This document shows, piece by piece, positions 25,511 through 38,612 of a stretch of DNA of 64,000 bases; the stretch's first letter is position 1; every line of letters begins with the position of its first letter. The DNA is taken from positions 27,288,944-27,352,943 of the forward strand of contig OZ025243.1 of NCBI GenBank assembly GCA_964019155.1, written 5' to 3'. The translations under genes and the position numbers were made by a program. Below the pieces are notes generated by a model. The model was not told the DNA's origin. It ran no database searches and worked only from the letters and a program-made list of their open reading frames with translations. The DNA comes from Osedax fenrisi. Its lineage: Eukaryota; Annelida; Polychaeta; Sabellida; Siboglinidae.

Positions 25511-26223
25511 GATTGTAAAAATTATTCAATTTTTCTAATTCATGATATATCGTATTCAACATATACACTGCTATATCATGTAATATAATTGGTCTATTTA
25601 ATCTATTTATATAATATACAGACTGTACTACAGTGTAATAATAAGTTCATTTAAATTAATTTTATTTATTATCGAATTAATATCAAGCCAAAGTTCGCAT
25701 ATTTTATGGTGCCATGAAATAATTTAATTTTACAACTCATAACATCAAGCATGGGGTATTATATAATATTAATGTAAGATAACACATTATAGTACAACAC
25801 TGATATTTCTATAGTTTTATTTTATTTATATTAACAACTTCTAGTGCCGTACAAATCTGATATCCGAACAAAACTTTATATAATAATAGTAAATAGATAT
25901 TAATCTGACGATAATAAAAAGATTAAAATAAAGTAAACATACAAAAGAAAGTATTAATTTAAGATTATGAAAAAGTGAAGCATTAAGATTTTATACGTAT
26001 ACGTATATACCTATACGTATAATAATATAACTATAATTATATAATTTATAATTATATACTAATTATATAATATATAATTAATAATATAACTATAGGTGTG
26101 GAGATGGAAGTTATTCCCATTGGAATAATGACATTATTTCGATTATGTAATTTTTAATTATAAATCTTAATTGTTTTATAAACCTTAGATGTATAACTCT
26201 TATATAATACTATACAATTAGGC

Positions 26224-26268
<45 letters not shown>

Positions 26269-27331
26269 CTACATAGATGTAATTAGGTATACGGTGACTT
26301 CATATAATGCATCGAAACGTAAAGCGCAGTATTATAAATATAAACACATAAGACATTTATTAGTAAATATGAATTACTTTAATGTAATGTCATCATCAAT
26401 ATTTGTTATTGTAAAATATAGATAGAGGTAAATATTTCGTTTTTTAAATGGAAAAATTTTTTAATTTAATACAATTATTATTTCAGAAATATATATCCAT
26501 ATATATATATATATTTTGTTTAGCTTTATATTAATGGTAATTTCATATATATATATATGTATATATATATGTATAATTTGTCATACCAGCTGGGTATAAT
26601 CAAGAAAATTAAGTAATTATATATAAATAATACTAATAATATGTATTTATTACTTAAGTATAATTATATCTTCTAGGTGATGAGCATTGTATTGTACCGT
26701 ATAATATTGTGGGGGTAGTTTCTTTGTCATGATCATTTAAATATCGAAACATGTATAGATATACATTGTATATTGTTACAAACGTATCCAACATAATATA
26801 TATGATCGTATATGTCCATAGAACCAAATTGAATAGACTTTGTGATTGCGGTTGAATAACTTCAATTCATATAAATACTTTCCACTGGCGTTAGAGTTAT
26901 TTAAAACTTTAGTTTTTTGCCTATAGGCATCACTTAACTCCCGCAACCACACGAACAAACGGCGATACCTTGATGTTTATTTTAAATTACGATTCAAGTT
27001 CGAACGATAACAAAGCGATACATCACCATTTATGTATATAATCATTTATTTCGCTCGTAAGCGACAATACGACGACATTAATTACGATTAATGACGATAA
27101 ATAAAAACTAAAACCGAGAATCTACCGCCGTGAATCGAATTCGCGTAGGTTTCGGAACGCGAACTAAAATAGCAGCGCTGATGTATTCGCAGCGTCGGCT
27201 CTCGTAAAGTGGCCGGTTCCAGTTACGGCCGAGATCGAAATAGCGACAGAGAACGAGACGGACAGACAGGATCATAAAATATATAAATAACGCCAACGAG
27301 TGATGCCACCTAATTAACCGTATAATCGGAG

Positions 27332-27448
27332 TGACGTCGACGGGTCCGCCCCTCGATGGGCGTGGCTACGGTATCGGCGGCGCGGACGCGAGTGATTTAC
27401 GGGAGGAAGATGCCGATAAAAGCGGGCCCCGATGACGGGCTACGTCAC
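27332..27448 (+). promoter_or_regulatory. Probable promoter of ACE gene B (CRE-like sites and TATA-like box)
   Basis: In a GC-rich island there is TGACGTCG at 27332-27339, GATAAAAG at 27415-27422 (47 nt before the ATG, a plausible TATA position) and TACGTCAC at 27441-27448. The two ACGTCA-type motifs resemble CREB/ATF sites. This is inference from motifs only. Confidence 0.4.
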
Positions 27449-27468
27449 ATCCGAATAGAACATTCGAG

Positions 27469-28550
27469 ATGAGAGTTCAATCGGCGATAGTGATGCTAGC
27501 GGCGGTGGTGGTGGTGACGATGGCCGCGGCCGACAACGTTAAGGAGATGCAGGAGTTCCTCGACAGGTTCAACGTCGAAGCTCAAGACATGTGGTACGAA
27601 GATACCGTGGCAGCTTTCGCCTACCAGACTAATCTTACCGACTACAACATGAAGAAAATGGTAAACCATATATATATATTAGTATAATAATACCGTATAT
27701 ACTCATATATATATATAAAGTAAAATAATATCGTACATGAGTAATCGTAATAGTAACTTCATATCGTTTAATTATAACTTAATTAAGAGGTTTTCGCATG
27801 TAGCATGCGTGATCGGTCGAAAATTCTTATCGTACAACGGTTTTTCGCGTAAACTTGACCGGTTTTATTGCTACTAAAAGCACATCCTTAAGGGGGGATA
27901 TGCGATACGTATCACATTCGATTAACTGTTGAACACCCGCGTATAGGTGGCGTCTAGCATGAAATCTACGAAATGGTGGACTAAGATCACCTCGGTGGCC
28001 ATGAAATACGACTGGAAAAACTTGAAGGATTTCGCGATGAAACGCCAATTCGAGTCGCTTTCCGACAAGGGAATGGGAATTCTGACCGATAAGGAAGTCG
28101 AGAAGGTTTGCCACCGACTCTATGGAGCCATAACTATAAATAGTGTTGATATATTCTGACGCACAGCTATAGGTTACGTACATATACTAGAAATGAGATA
28201 CGCTTTGAAATAAGCAATGTTATACAATATTTTCAGGTATAAATCTAGGTGTAAATTGGTATGATTGTCGTGGATCCAATTTTAGATTCCTAAAATTCTG
28301 TTAAAAAACTATAAAGTAACTAATACTAATCTTGTTCGTGTATATTATAATATCCATACATACAAAGTAATGTTTATATATAATATAATATTTATGAAAC
28401 AATATATAATAGGTTAATAAAATATAAACATATTAAATTATCTAATAATTTGTGGTGACCCCAATTTTAAAAAACTATAATATTATTATATTTTCATCAT
28501 ATAATATATTACCTATAGGTAAAATAATCTTCATAATCAGTAACTATTGC

Positions 28551-28596
<46 letters not shown>

Positions 28597-31500
28597 CCCA
28601 TTGACCATATGGCAAACAGGCTAACATATACATATATTTCACCGACACCCCATTCCACGCTTATTTCACCGACCCCCATCCCACACCCATTTCATTGAGC
28701 TCCCTCACCACACGCAGGCTAACATCCTAGCCGCCGAGCTGGAGAAGCTGTACAGCGTCGCCAAGATCTGCTACAAGAACGAGAAATGCCTCCACATGGA
28801 CCCCGGCGTGACTCACCTCATGTCCACCGAACGTAACTACAACAAGCTTACCTGGGCTTTCGACGCGTGGAGAGACGCCTCGGGCAAGAAGATGAAAGCG
28901 AAGTTCACCGAATACGTGGCGATACTGAACAAGGCCGCTCGTCTGAACGGATACGCCGACGAAGGGGCCCGCTGGAGGAGTTGGTACGAGACCAAAGACT
29001 TCGCCGGACAAATGGAAACTCTGTACCAGCAGTTGAAACCGTTGTACACGAGTCTGCACACCTACACACGTAAACGTCTCCGAGAACTGTACTACAAACA
29101 GGGTATTACGTTCCCGTCGACCGGTCATATTCCATCTCACCTCATGGGTTAGTGAGAATTCTAGTATGTGGGCATTATAGTAACGTTGCTATGGTAACTA
29201 TGATGCTGAGGATCATCGTGATGGTGATAATGAGGATATTTATTATGAAGATGAAAATAATAATAGCCAAGATCATAGTAAATCATTAATAATACATAAT
29301 AATTAAATAATGATATTCGTATTGGTGAGTTATTTAATCGCATCACTTTTTATAGGAAACATGTGGGGCCAGACCTGGAACTACATTTACGATATCTTAG
29401 AACCATACTCGGGCCAGGTTGTCTTAGACGTTACCCCGGAGTTGATTAGACAGGTTTGTTAACGTGATATCTAGCTAAGCTAATGTGCATCTATTCTGCT
29501 ATGCAGAATTATTATCGATATTATTACTATTTAAATTTAACCGTTAATAATTCATCCGAGAATATTAATTCTATACATCACGGAAGATTTACAAATAAAT
29601 ACAACCAATCAATCTATCAATACTAATCTTTAACTTAGTAAGCGATTACTATATTACATAGACGATGTTGTTTGTTAGGATTATTCCTTTCATCCCATCC
29701 AGGAACTTATATGAAGTTTTCACTAATAACCATATGGCTCTAATGTCCCTTCGAAGCCCCTCTCGTGTTAAGGCATCCATGGTTTTAACGAGATCCGATC
29801 ATTAATTTATACACAATTATATAAGATCACTTCTAAATAGTATTGTAACTTCTGCTCGTGTGTCTGACGCCTTGCCTACTGACCTATCAGGCGTAGAGAT
29901 TAACCACAACTCCGTTATTCAGAATTACACACCGATCAAGATCGTGAAAAAAGCCGAGGAGTTCTTCGTCTCGCTGGGTTTGGAACCGATGAACGACAAC
30001 TTCTGGAAAAAGTCTATGTTGGTTCGTCCAAAAGACGGTCGCTCCGTCGTATGCCATGCTTCGGCTTGGGATTTCTACAACCACCACGACTTCAGGTATT
30101 ATGCGTGTGCGCGATAATCTTATACGCGTGTATGTAGTATACGTATGCAAAGTGACGCGTTTATTCATTGAAGAATGAACGCTATTCATATCTTCACAAC
30201 TTCAGTGTACTATTGTTAATATATGTCGTATTTAAACGGTGTCTAACTATAATAATAATTTAATATTACCTTATAAGTATATTACTATAGTATCATAACC
30301 CCAAGAGATAAATGTATCCCATCGGAATAATATATAAGTGTGTGGTTAATAGTATCGGTGCGGTATCTAGTTATGTAAGGTTGTCGCACATCGCACGTAT
30401 AGCGTATGTGTATTTGTTAGAATATCGATAAAGAAATCATGCATTATTTATCAAAATAATATAGGTTGACATAACAATAACGTATATTATATTTAACAAC
30501 TATTTCAACTCTCTCTCTCTCTCTCTATCTCTTTCTTCTAATCTCATTAATTCACTATATATATATATATATATATATATTACCCTTCACCAGAATGAAG
30601 CTGTGCGTGAAAGTAAACATGGAAGATCTGGTAACCGTACATCACGAGATGGGTCACATCCAGTACTACATGAACTACGTCAACCAACCCGTGTTATTCC
30701 GAGGGGGTGCCAACCACGGTTTCCACGAGGCTATCGGCGACACCATGGCCCTGTCCGCAATCACCCCCAAACATCTGCACTCCATCCATCTGATCGATAA
30801 AATCGTCGACAACAAGAGTTAGTTATAGGGTAGCTATGTATAGTTTACTTATAGTGTTTATCCGGGAGTAGAGAATGACGGATAATGTGAATAGAAATAT
30901 GCATTATTTAATTGTTTACGACTATGCTACGCTAAATTACGCTAAATTAAATAAAGTTACAACATATAATATATTATTGAAACATATAAAATAATATTAC
31001 TCTATATATAAGTAATCTTATTTGTAAAAAAAAGTTGTACATTCTTATTATTCGTGGTTTATATAAAAAGGGAAGTTATCACTATGATCATGTTAAGTTT
31101 GTGCTTGAGGTTGTATATTACATTACATAATATACGAATCAATCTGTCACTCACGATTCTATACCGCGAACAGAGGCTGACATCAACTTCCTGATGACAA
31201 TGGCTCTCGATAAACTCGCTTTCCTGCCTTTCGGATACATGATGGATAAGTACAGATGGAACGTATTCAGCGGAAAGACTAAGCCCTCTGAGTACACCAA
31301 ACATTGGTGGGATCTTCGCTGCAAGTACCAGGGTATCTCACCCCCGACTACCCGCCACGAAGATGACTTCGACGCCGGTGCGAAATACCACATCGCCGCT
31401 TTCATGCCCTACATCAGGTAGTTTTTCATCATCCCTAGTTACCGATGTTATTACCTCAGTTAATAATGTTATTACTATAGTTACCGATGATATTACATTA

Positions 31501-33026
31501 GATAATAATGCTATTACCTTATATACCAATTGTAACACCTTATTTACCAAAGGTATAACATTATTTACCTATGTTAATACCTTGTTTACAGATGGTATTA
31601 CCTTAGTTACCAAGAGTATTCCATAGTAATAAAGTATAGCTTCAATAGATCATGAATAAATAAATAGCATTATGTATGATATAATAAACATTTGTATATA
31701 TTTGTGTAGACGAGGGTATTTGTAAACTATATCGTTATATAAATAAAACATTGACTATTATTTAACTATAGGCTATCGTTTAACTTACTGTAGATTGGCT
31801 TACTAGCGTGTTCTGTACATAAATATTACGCGAATAGTGTTGTTATGATGATTATTTTATTTAAACACTAATTCAATTATAAAATTATTATAGTGTGACA
31901 ATAATATGTTGTACTATAGTTTATATATATATAATTTAGTATATTACTATGTATATTATTTATTATATTATCCATTACATAATTCATATATAGTATTATG
32001 GATAATATATAACTATAGTTATGGTTTCATTTCACGAAAGCACCTCGCTATAGTAATTTATTAAAGGGTTCCTTTTTATTATAATATAATTATATTCTAT
32101 TGTATCCATATGAATGTCATGCTTATAATTTATGTATAGTAGGTAAATATATAAGTAAAATAATGACTCATGCATTTCTCATGTATAACTTCGATGCGCG
32201 CATTTCTACAGATACTTCGTGAGTTACGTCGCTCAGTTCCAGTTCCAGGAAGCTCTCTGCAAAGAAGCGGGTCACGTGGGACCTCTGTACAAGTGTGACA
32301 TCTTCGGCTCCAAGAAAGCCGGCGACAAATTAAAGTTAGTGATCAATCCTACGTACTATAGTCTTGATATTAAGAGAGTAAATATTACGTATATATATAG
32401 GTATATCTATTGTATATATATTGTATAAATGTATAACTATATACATAACTATATATAATAATTATATATATATATACAAAATAAATTAAAACTAATGCTG
32501 ATGCTCGTACTATTATATAGGGAGATGCTGTCGATGGGTTCATCGAAACCATGGCCCGAGGCGATGAAAGTGATGACCGGCAAGTCGGTTCTTAACGCTA
32601 CGGCCTTCGTCAAGTACTTCGAACCTCTGATGGAGTACCTCGAGGAAGAGGTTCGTAACCGTAGTAACCTCTCGTAACCGTAGTAACCGCGCGTATGTAC
32701 AAACTATGTAAAAGCTATTTATAATTACCGAACTATTTTATTCTATTTTATTTAATTGAAATTATATCTTATAAAAATATATTAATCTAGGTCTTATTTT
32801 TTTTATAATAAAGTATATATATATTACATTTCATGAAGTCTAAATTATATATTCACGATCAATGATATACCGTTCGTTAAGCAATACTTTAAACCAATAG
32901 AACAAGGGTGAGCAAGAAGGATGGACTGACGCATGTCCCGCCGACTACTATTCCTCAGCCTCCAGCGTTTCATCTGGACTCGTGATCATCTTCGCCGCTC
33001 TATTGTCTTATTTCACTCTCGCCTAG
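27469..33026 (+). CDS. ACE: Angiotensin-converting enzyme-like peptidyl-dipeptidase, gene B (10 exons, 632 aa)
   Basis: Exons: 27469-27660, 27947-28105, 28718-29147, 29356-29453, 29923-30095, 30594-30817, 31174-31417, 32212-32334, 32521-32650, 32901-33026. All junctions are GT/AG with matching phases, and the joined frame totals 1899 nt. The signal peptide begins MRVQSAIVMLAAVVVV. Exon 6 has HHEMGHIQYYM and HEAIGD (zinc ligands and catalytic Glu). Exons 7-8 have GAKYH...YIRYF and WWDLRCKYQG, keeping the transition-state His/Tyr and the chloride-site Arg residues of vertebrate ACE. Cys pairs equivalent to the three ACE disulfides are present. The C-terminal exon encodes GWTDACP, a Ser/Ala-rich stretch and a final hydrophobic run with no cytosolic tail, suggesting GPI anchoring. 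Exons 6 and 7 are unusually close to genes C and D. Expected to be an active ectoenzyme. Confidence 0.95.
28556..28594. repeat. (TA)n microsatellite in intron 2 of gene B
   Basis: An uninterrupted TA run. Similar tracts occur in most introns of all four ACE genes. Confidence 0.8.
29660..29850 (-). mobile_element. SINE copy in intron 4 of gene B, lacking the tRNA head
   Basis: The reverse complement matches the 48211-48515 SINE from the AAGTGATCTTATATAATTGT block through GATCGG, CGAAGGGACATTAGAGCCAT and the 3' core. The tRNA-like head is missing. It is one of the better-preserved copies and lies antisense to the gene. Confidence 0.75.
31430..31626 (+). repeat. Minisatellite (about 24-bp unit) in intron 7 of gene B
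   Basis: Units of the type GTTACCGATGTTATTACCTTA are repeated about eight times with drift, starting 16 nt after the donor of intron 7. The equivalent introns of genes C (40200-40420, reversed) and D (54350-54520) carry the same array. Because the unit is a multiple of three, a spurious open frame rich in V-T-D-V-I-T runs through it in a frame unrelated to ACE. Confidence 0.8.
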
Positions 33027-33202
33027 AGAGCATTCAACTGATATTACGTCACGCCGATATCACGTGATAATAATGTAAAAGCACCGCAGCTCCGCCGCCT
33101 GGTGTACTATCGATAGCTAGTTCGAGTGCCGCGCCGCGTTGCGTGCACATTATTATTACGAAAGTGATATATTAATATGCGCGCGCCGTGATGGATTATT
33201 TG

Positions 33203-33208
33203 AATAAA
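33203..33208 (+). terminator. Poly(A) signal of ACE gene B
   Basis: AATAAA 177 nt after the stop codon, followed by a T-rich downstream element. The 3' UTR is GC-richer up to about 33150. Confidence 0.6.
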
Positions 33209-34485
33209 GTTTTGTATTTATTATTCCGCCTTACGTCTACTTACACCTACGATATATATTTGATACGCTATTTTATATTTCGAGTTTAGCAGCGCCGTTA
33301 AGCGCCGGTAGTTTTGCACGATAACTCGGCATCGTATCGGTATCTAAGAAAAATGGAAATAAATTATAATATAAAAACAATATTACTAAAATAGAAATAA
33401 CCCGATCTAAATTATGTTAAAATATAATTAAGTTCGCAACGAAATATAAATGGATTACGCGTTCGGTAGAGTTGGGTTGATTACGTATCTATTTTTATAT
33501 GAAAACTCGTTAATAATGATTGATAGATGGACTCGAACAGATAAAAATAACAATCGCATTGTTATAACGTATCGCTTTCACGTCCTAAAGTAGGTCACGC
33601 ACACGCAGGTGCACCGTTTAAAGGCGAACGTCGTAAAATAATAAAATTTTAAATCTATTTTAAACTGCTATAAATTAAAGCGACTTTAGCGAGATAACAT
33701 GATTAACGACCGGAACTGCGATCTGGAACAATTGTTTCTTACACAAAGGTTGCGTAGGCGATGCGATATAGATTCGGTATACATATGTTTATAATTAAAC
33801 AGTGTTTGAAAAATAAATAAAAACAGCTTATAAGATAGTGATATCATAAATCAAACGTAATAAACTTAATCTTATAAGTGATTTATTCTTACGGTATTCT
33901 ATATTATAAATGTTTCATTTGATATATTAATTATGCTACTAATATACTTTATTATAATTATATGGCAATAATAACATAAAGACTATGTATGTATATAGAT
34001 AATTTTAAATTAAAAGTGCATGTAAAGCCTACATTAATAATTAATCATAAATTTATAACTTATTTATATTTTCTTTAAATAATTATAAACCATCTTATAT
34101 AATATATGTATTATTTCGTGTATCTTAATATTTAGAATTTTATGTAAAAATTCTTTTGATTTTGTCGGATAATATTATTTATAAATAGTGATATTAAATT
34201 ATTAGAAATAATTTGTTATTAAATCAATTAAAAATGTCGACATTATTTTCTAAAATCTTATAAATTAAGTTATATAATAGCTGGCGATATAAACATACAT
34301 TTCAGTAAGTACATTATGGTGTCAGATAATCAGTAATCAAACAAAAGAATAATAAATCAATAAATCCTAATACATATATTTTAAACTCGTATAATATTAT
34401 ATGAACGGGGAATATAATGTATTAAACATTTACAAATGAATTTATTGATGTAATAAATATACAAATATATTGTAAATAGCAGGTA

Positions 34486-34540
<55 letters not shown>

Positions 34541-36436
34541 TTATTGTTAATATTAACAATGAATAGTATTATTTTATAATATTAACTCCAAAAAAATAAA
34601 TATATATATATAATTAGCATTAACTAGGTAACCTTAACTATGTATTAAGGGACAATATCGTTAATATTACCTATAATGTGCTTAATTCGTAGTTTATGAT
34701 AATAATATATGTCCTATCGGTTTTTTATGAAAAATATATTGTTCATGATTACCACAAGTATTATCATATTATCATATAACTAACATATAATATTCCCTAA
34801 TATTCCCTATAGTGATATGTCATTATATATTATAATATACTATATAATACCGTGTACGCACGTCGTATTTAATGTATCTGATTCGGTGTTAAATATACAT
34901 ATAACTATAGTTATTTATACACATATACACATGAATTTAATTATACATATATCTATAACTATAAATATACCTATACCGATACCTACACCTACATTTACCT
35001 ACACCTATAGCTATAATTAAATATTATAATTATATCTATATGTTGACTATCAAATTATAAAACTATGGAAATAGGTATAAAACAATCACGTCATCAGATA
35101 GCATTCAGATGCAAGAGAATCATATGCAGATGCCAGCATTCAGATGCAAGTAGAACAATATATGGATGAATATTATCTTGAATAGCGACAATTCAGTATT
35201 AGATACGACCAATTTAGGTTACTTACTATTTATTAAATTATGTGATGTTTGTAGCAGGGACACATGGACACATGTACACATGGAAATACTACCATCTATT
35301 AACACCTGATCATCTGGATGACTGTCCATTCTATACTAAGCGCATATAATTAGGGTACAGTGTACGTTACCCGTTACACCCTAATATACCATACATTTAG
35401 AAGTTGACAAAGATTATTTGTCTTAAAATAATGACTTAAATTAATGAATGCAGAGATGAAAATCGCATCATGATATTAAATGACAATTTATTACAAATAA
35501 TATGTATGTACATCTGAGGCTAATAGGTAACTGCTGGATATGTATGGTTATATGGATACGCATATATACAATATTGTATATAAGAGACGATTTGTTAAGT
35601 TGAAAATAGTTAATTATTTACAATTCATGAGACATATATGTTTAATGGGGACCTTATAGGGTTTACTTTATAGCATGGACACGTGGACAGATAGACAGGT
35701 GTGTAAACTGTCTTTTTACATATTGAATATCTCGACTAACTGTCACCCTATATATCTGGGCAACTTTCCTGCTATAAAAAGATCATAATATAAATTAAAA
35801 GTAATTAGTATATAAGGGAGGGAAGGGGGTAGTGGCCGATAATTAATATGCCTCCGAAGATTTCTAATATATCGATAAATACAGAATTGTAGGCTCTTAT
35901 TTTTTTGAATTAACTAGAAATCATATAGTTCTAGAATACTGTGATTTCATTTGTATATATAAAGTGTTTAACCTAATAATATAAACGTTTGATTAGGCAT
36001 TAAAAAAGCACTAAAATAAGGCAAGGCTCTAGTAGTAGCCGATATTACCAGCAAATGCCATAGGTGTCTCGTAATGTAATCGTAATGTATTCGATTTATA
36101 TTTTTTTAATTGTGTAATATTAAATAATTATATTTATGATGCATACGCACCTTATTTGATTCAGTGAATTAATTATATATACACATACTATTACACATAA
36201 ATAAGCATAAATATATATAATCGTGTTTTTTGTCAAAATTTAACAAAAAATTGTTTTATAATAAATTATAGTAATTAATTAATTATTTTTTAAAAATGTA
36301 CTATATATTATAGATATTTTGATTATCTAAATATGGTATATATATATATATATATAACTTTTTATCCTATCAAGCACCATTTAAGCGTTAATTAAAACGG
36401 TCACTACTCCCTCCTCGGCCACTACCCCCTTCCCTC

Positions 36437-36476
<40 letters not shown>

Positions 36477-36509
36477 TCTTGAATTTCTAATCAAATAATA
36501 ATTAAAAGT
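33209..36509. other. Intergenic region downstream of gene B
   Basis: I see no coding exon. The region holds AT-rich sequence with (TA)n tracts (34494-34532 and about 36440-36472) and a stretch around 35250-35790 with TGGACA/TGTCCA repeats. The ends of that stretch (GTAGCAGGGACACATGG and, inverted, TATAGCAGGAAAGTTGCC) look like a worn inverted-repeat element. Similar pieces occur near 18395, 40990 and 41110. Confidence 0.5.
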
Positions 36510-36750
36510 AGAAAGCTAAATATTATATAATAAAATAAGTAACAAACAATAAAAAATTAAATAAATAAGTGATTAAAATAGAATTACACATATGACTTCA
36601 CGATTCTTCACATTTCCGCTATTTGAATATAGACTTTTGTATTCAGTATAGCATATTATCGTCATATAGAATATGGAAATCATGTGATCATTATAAATGT
36701 CCATTAAATACTAATTACGATGATGATAATGATGATGACGATGATGAAGT
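36510..36750 (+). repeat. Dispersed repeat with GAT microsatellite tail, copy 1
   Basis: It matches 48730-48965 in direct orientation: AATAGACTTTTGTATTC, CATATTATCGTCATATAGAA and a terminal GATGATGACGATGATGA run are shared. Non-coding. A microsatellite tail is common in SINE-like elements, but no tRNA head is visible. Confidence 0.65.
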
Positions 36751-37091
36751 TTTATTAATAAATTAATAGGGTTATGCTATATATTATATTTTATGCTCTT
36801 TGATCATGCACTTATTTCACAGATTTTAATAAGATATGTTCATAATATTTACTTTATTTTTGAAAATTGTCAATACATATTCATTATATTCATGTCATAA
36901 ATTTCATAAATGTTAGTATCTAGGTAAAGTTACAACTACATTAAAATAGAACAAATTTACATTTATTTTATATTTCATACATATAAATTAATAAATTAGT
37001 TTAATGTTATACTTCAAAATCATCGTTATGCATCTAGATAACTACTCTAGTATATTTGAACCAGTATGGTATGTATATATATAGGTATATA

Positions 37092-37707
37092 TGTAATAAT
37101 GAGTGGCCGAAATAAGTGTTGGAAATGTAACACCACTCAAAATGATAGAGGACTGTTGTATTTAAATTACTCTTTATTAACAAAACAAAAAATTACTCTT
37201 TAAAACAAAAAACCATACACTAATGCTGTTAAACATATAATACAAAATTACAATATAGTTCATTACAATGTAAATGTATACAAACCTCCATGTGCCAAGT
37301 TATAATCAAAAATGAAATAATATTATTAAATCTAATATAATTCAGATTATATTATTTCTACGCATAGATTTATAGTTTACATGTAAACTATAAATCTATG
37401 TTTCTACGTGACGGTTCATTGGCCAATTATATTTAAATAAACTAAATAACACTAAATAAAAAAACACAAAAATCAATATACAAGAAATCAACATTTCTAC
37501 TTTTATAATTATTCCATAAAATAAAACAAAAATATAACTAACTAAAAATATATAATAAACTAAATAACATTAAACTAAAAACCCCAAAAATCACTATATA
37601 CGAAATCAACATTTATAATTATTACATAATACACAAAATAACTAATTAAAAATATATAATATAAACTTAAAAACAACTACATTAAAAATATATAAAATGT
37701 TAGTCTG

Positions 37708-37711
<4 letters not shown>
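37092..37711 (+). mobile_element. LTR-like/non-autonomous element, copy 1 (about 620 bp)
   Basis: A direct-orientation relative of 55765-56341. It starts TGTAATAATGAGTGG and ends GTCTGCTA within TA repeats. Internally it has two imperfect copies of a roughly 115-bp A-rich module (about 37430-37550 and 37555-37670). Unlike copy 2 it carries a 46-bp extra insertion (37363-37408). A TG start and TACA-like end would fit a solo LTR, but no retroviral-type coding sequence or primer site is in view, so the class is uncertain. Confidence 0.6.
37363..37400. mobile_element. 38-bp perfect palindrome with 8-bp target duplication
   Basis: The 38-nt sequence starting CATAGATTTATAG equals its own reverse complement. 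It is flanked on both sides by TTTCTACG (37355-37362 and 37401-37408). The sister element at 55765-56341 has a single TTTCTATG here and no palindrome, so the palindrome plus one TTTCTACG was inserted into this copy. An 8-bp duplication is the hAT-transposon footprint. Confidence 0.7.
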
Positions 37712-37745
<34 letters not shown>

Positions 37746-37950
37746 CTCTCGTTATTGAATGCGATAGTATATTCGTATAAACTTATAGTTTTCAAATGTT
37801 CTAATATAATAAATGTACTAGAATTTTACTAATTTTCTATATTTATAATTTATAAAATAAATAATTATTTATTATTGCCTCGTTTCATCGAGAGGATATC
37901 GTTACATTCTCTATTAATCAATTGATAGATTGCGTAGATAGATAGGATTG

Positions 37951-38178
37951 CAATGCCTTTTTAAGAAGTATTTTGTGGGAAATGTCCTCCTCACTATTAT
38001 TTGTAACCCCCAACTCTTAAATGTTTGCCAACAAACAATACTAAATTATATGATAATCCTATTTATTTAATATTACTTAATACATTTTTTATTACATTGT
38101 ATTTCATATACAATAGAAAACAAAATAATTATTTTTAGAATGAATCCCTACTCTTTAAAATATTTAAAAAATGCACTG
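37951..38178 (+). mobile_element. hAT-like MITE (228 bp), copy outside gene C
   Basis: The termini are CAATGCCTTTTTAAGA and, inverted, CAGTGCATTTTTTAAA. The interior matches 43992-44210 (GTATTTTGTGG and AAAACAAAATAATTATTTT blocks). No target duplication is recognisable. It lies just outside the left arm of the palindrome. Confidence 0.6.
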
Positions 38179-38550
38179 GTAACCTGTCCATCTCTCCATC
38201 ATTCTTTCTACAAAAATCACAGCAACAGATCTCGTAATCCTCGAGAAATATATGCATTTAAAACCATGAATCATAATTGGTTACGCTTACGTGATGGATT
38301 CAATACAGCGATGATGCAATGGCAAAAGTATCGTACTTTCATACATGATGTTGCATTGCGTGTATTTGTGTTTAATATAGGACTGTTTTTAATTAAATCA
38401 CTTTAACTCCATAGATAAAACCTATATAATTGGAATGTTGAAGTTCATTATAAAATATTACTCGAGTACAATATTATATTTATATACTTATGATGAGAAT
38501 GTGGGCGTGTCTTATTAAACGAGAAAATAATACCGATATATTATCAATAT

Positions 38551-38556
38551 TTTATT
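38551..38556 (-). terminator. Poly(A) signal of ACE gene C
   Basis: AATAAA on the minus strand, 57 nt past the stop codon, the same distance as in gene D. Confidence 0.6.
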
Positions 38557-38612
38557 ACTAATACAATACGATTATATACATTGTTCACAATGGTCACGTG
38601 TGTAGAGAGCGT

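Larger units (their letters stand above)
21568..27468. other. Intergenic region between ACE genes A and B
   Basis: No complete gene is visible. The region contains a decayed SINE (21780-22020), a decayed non-LTR element on the minus strand (23118-24400), a SINE-2-like copy (25290-25510), (TA)n tracts (23571-23614, 24967-25018 and about 26231-26265) and, from about 27100, the GC-richer upstream region of gene B. A minus-strand frame at 26776-26958 gives an amphipathic 60-residue peptide that I could not assign. Confidence 0.6.

Noticed and set aside
26776..26958. 60-aa minus-strand frame with a faint MADF-like W...Y...L pattern
   Set aside because: Too short and too weak to assign, with no exon-like boundaries and no second copy seen in the window.
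27108..27296. 62-aa minus-strand frame upstream of gene B
   Set aside because: It lies in the GC-richer promoter region of gene B, with no protein pattern, and is probably fortuitous.
38140..38406. 88-aa open frame downstream of gene C
   Set aside because: Its ATG lies inside the hAT-like MITE at 37951-38178, the rest crosses the palindrome boundary, and no recognisable protein pattern is present.
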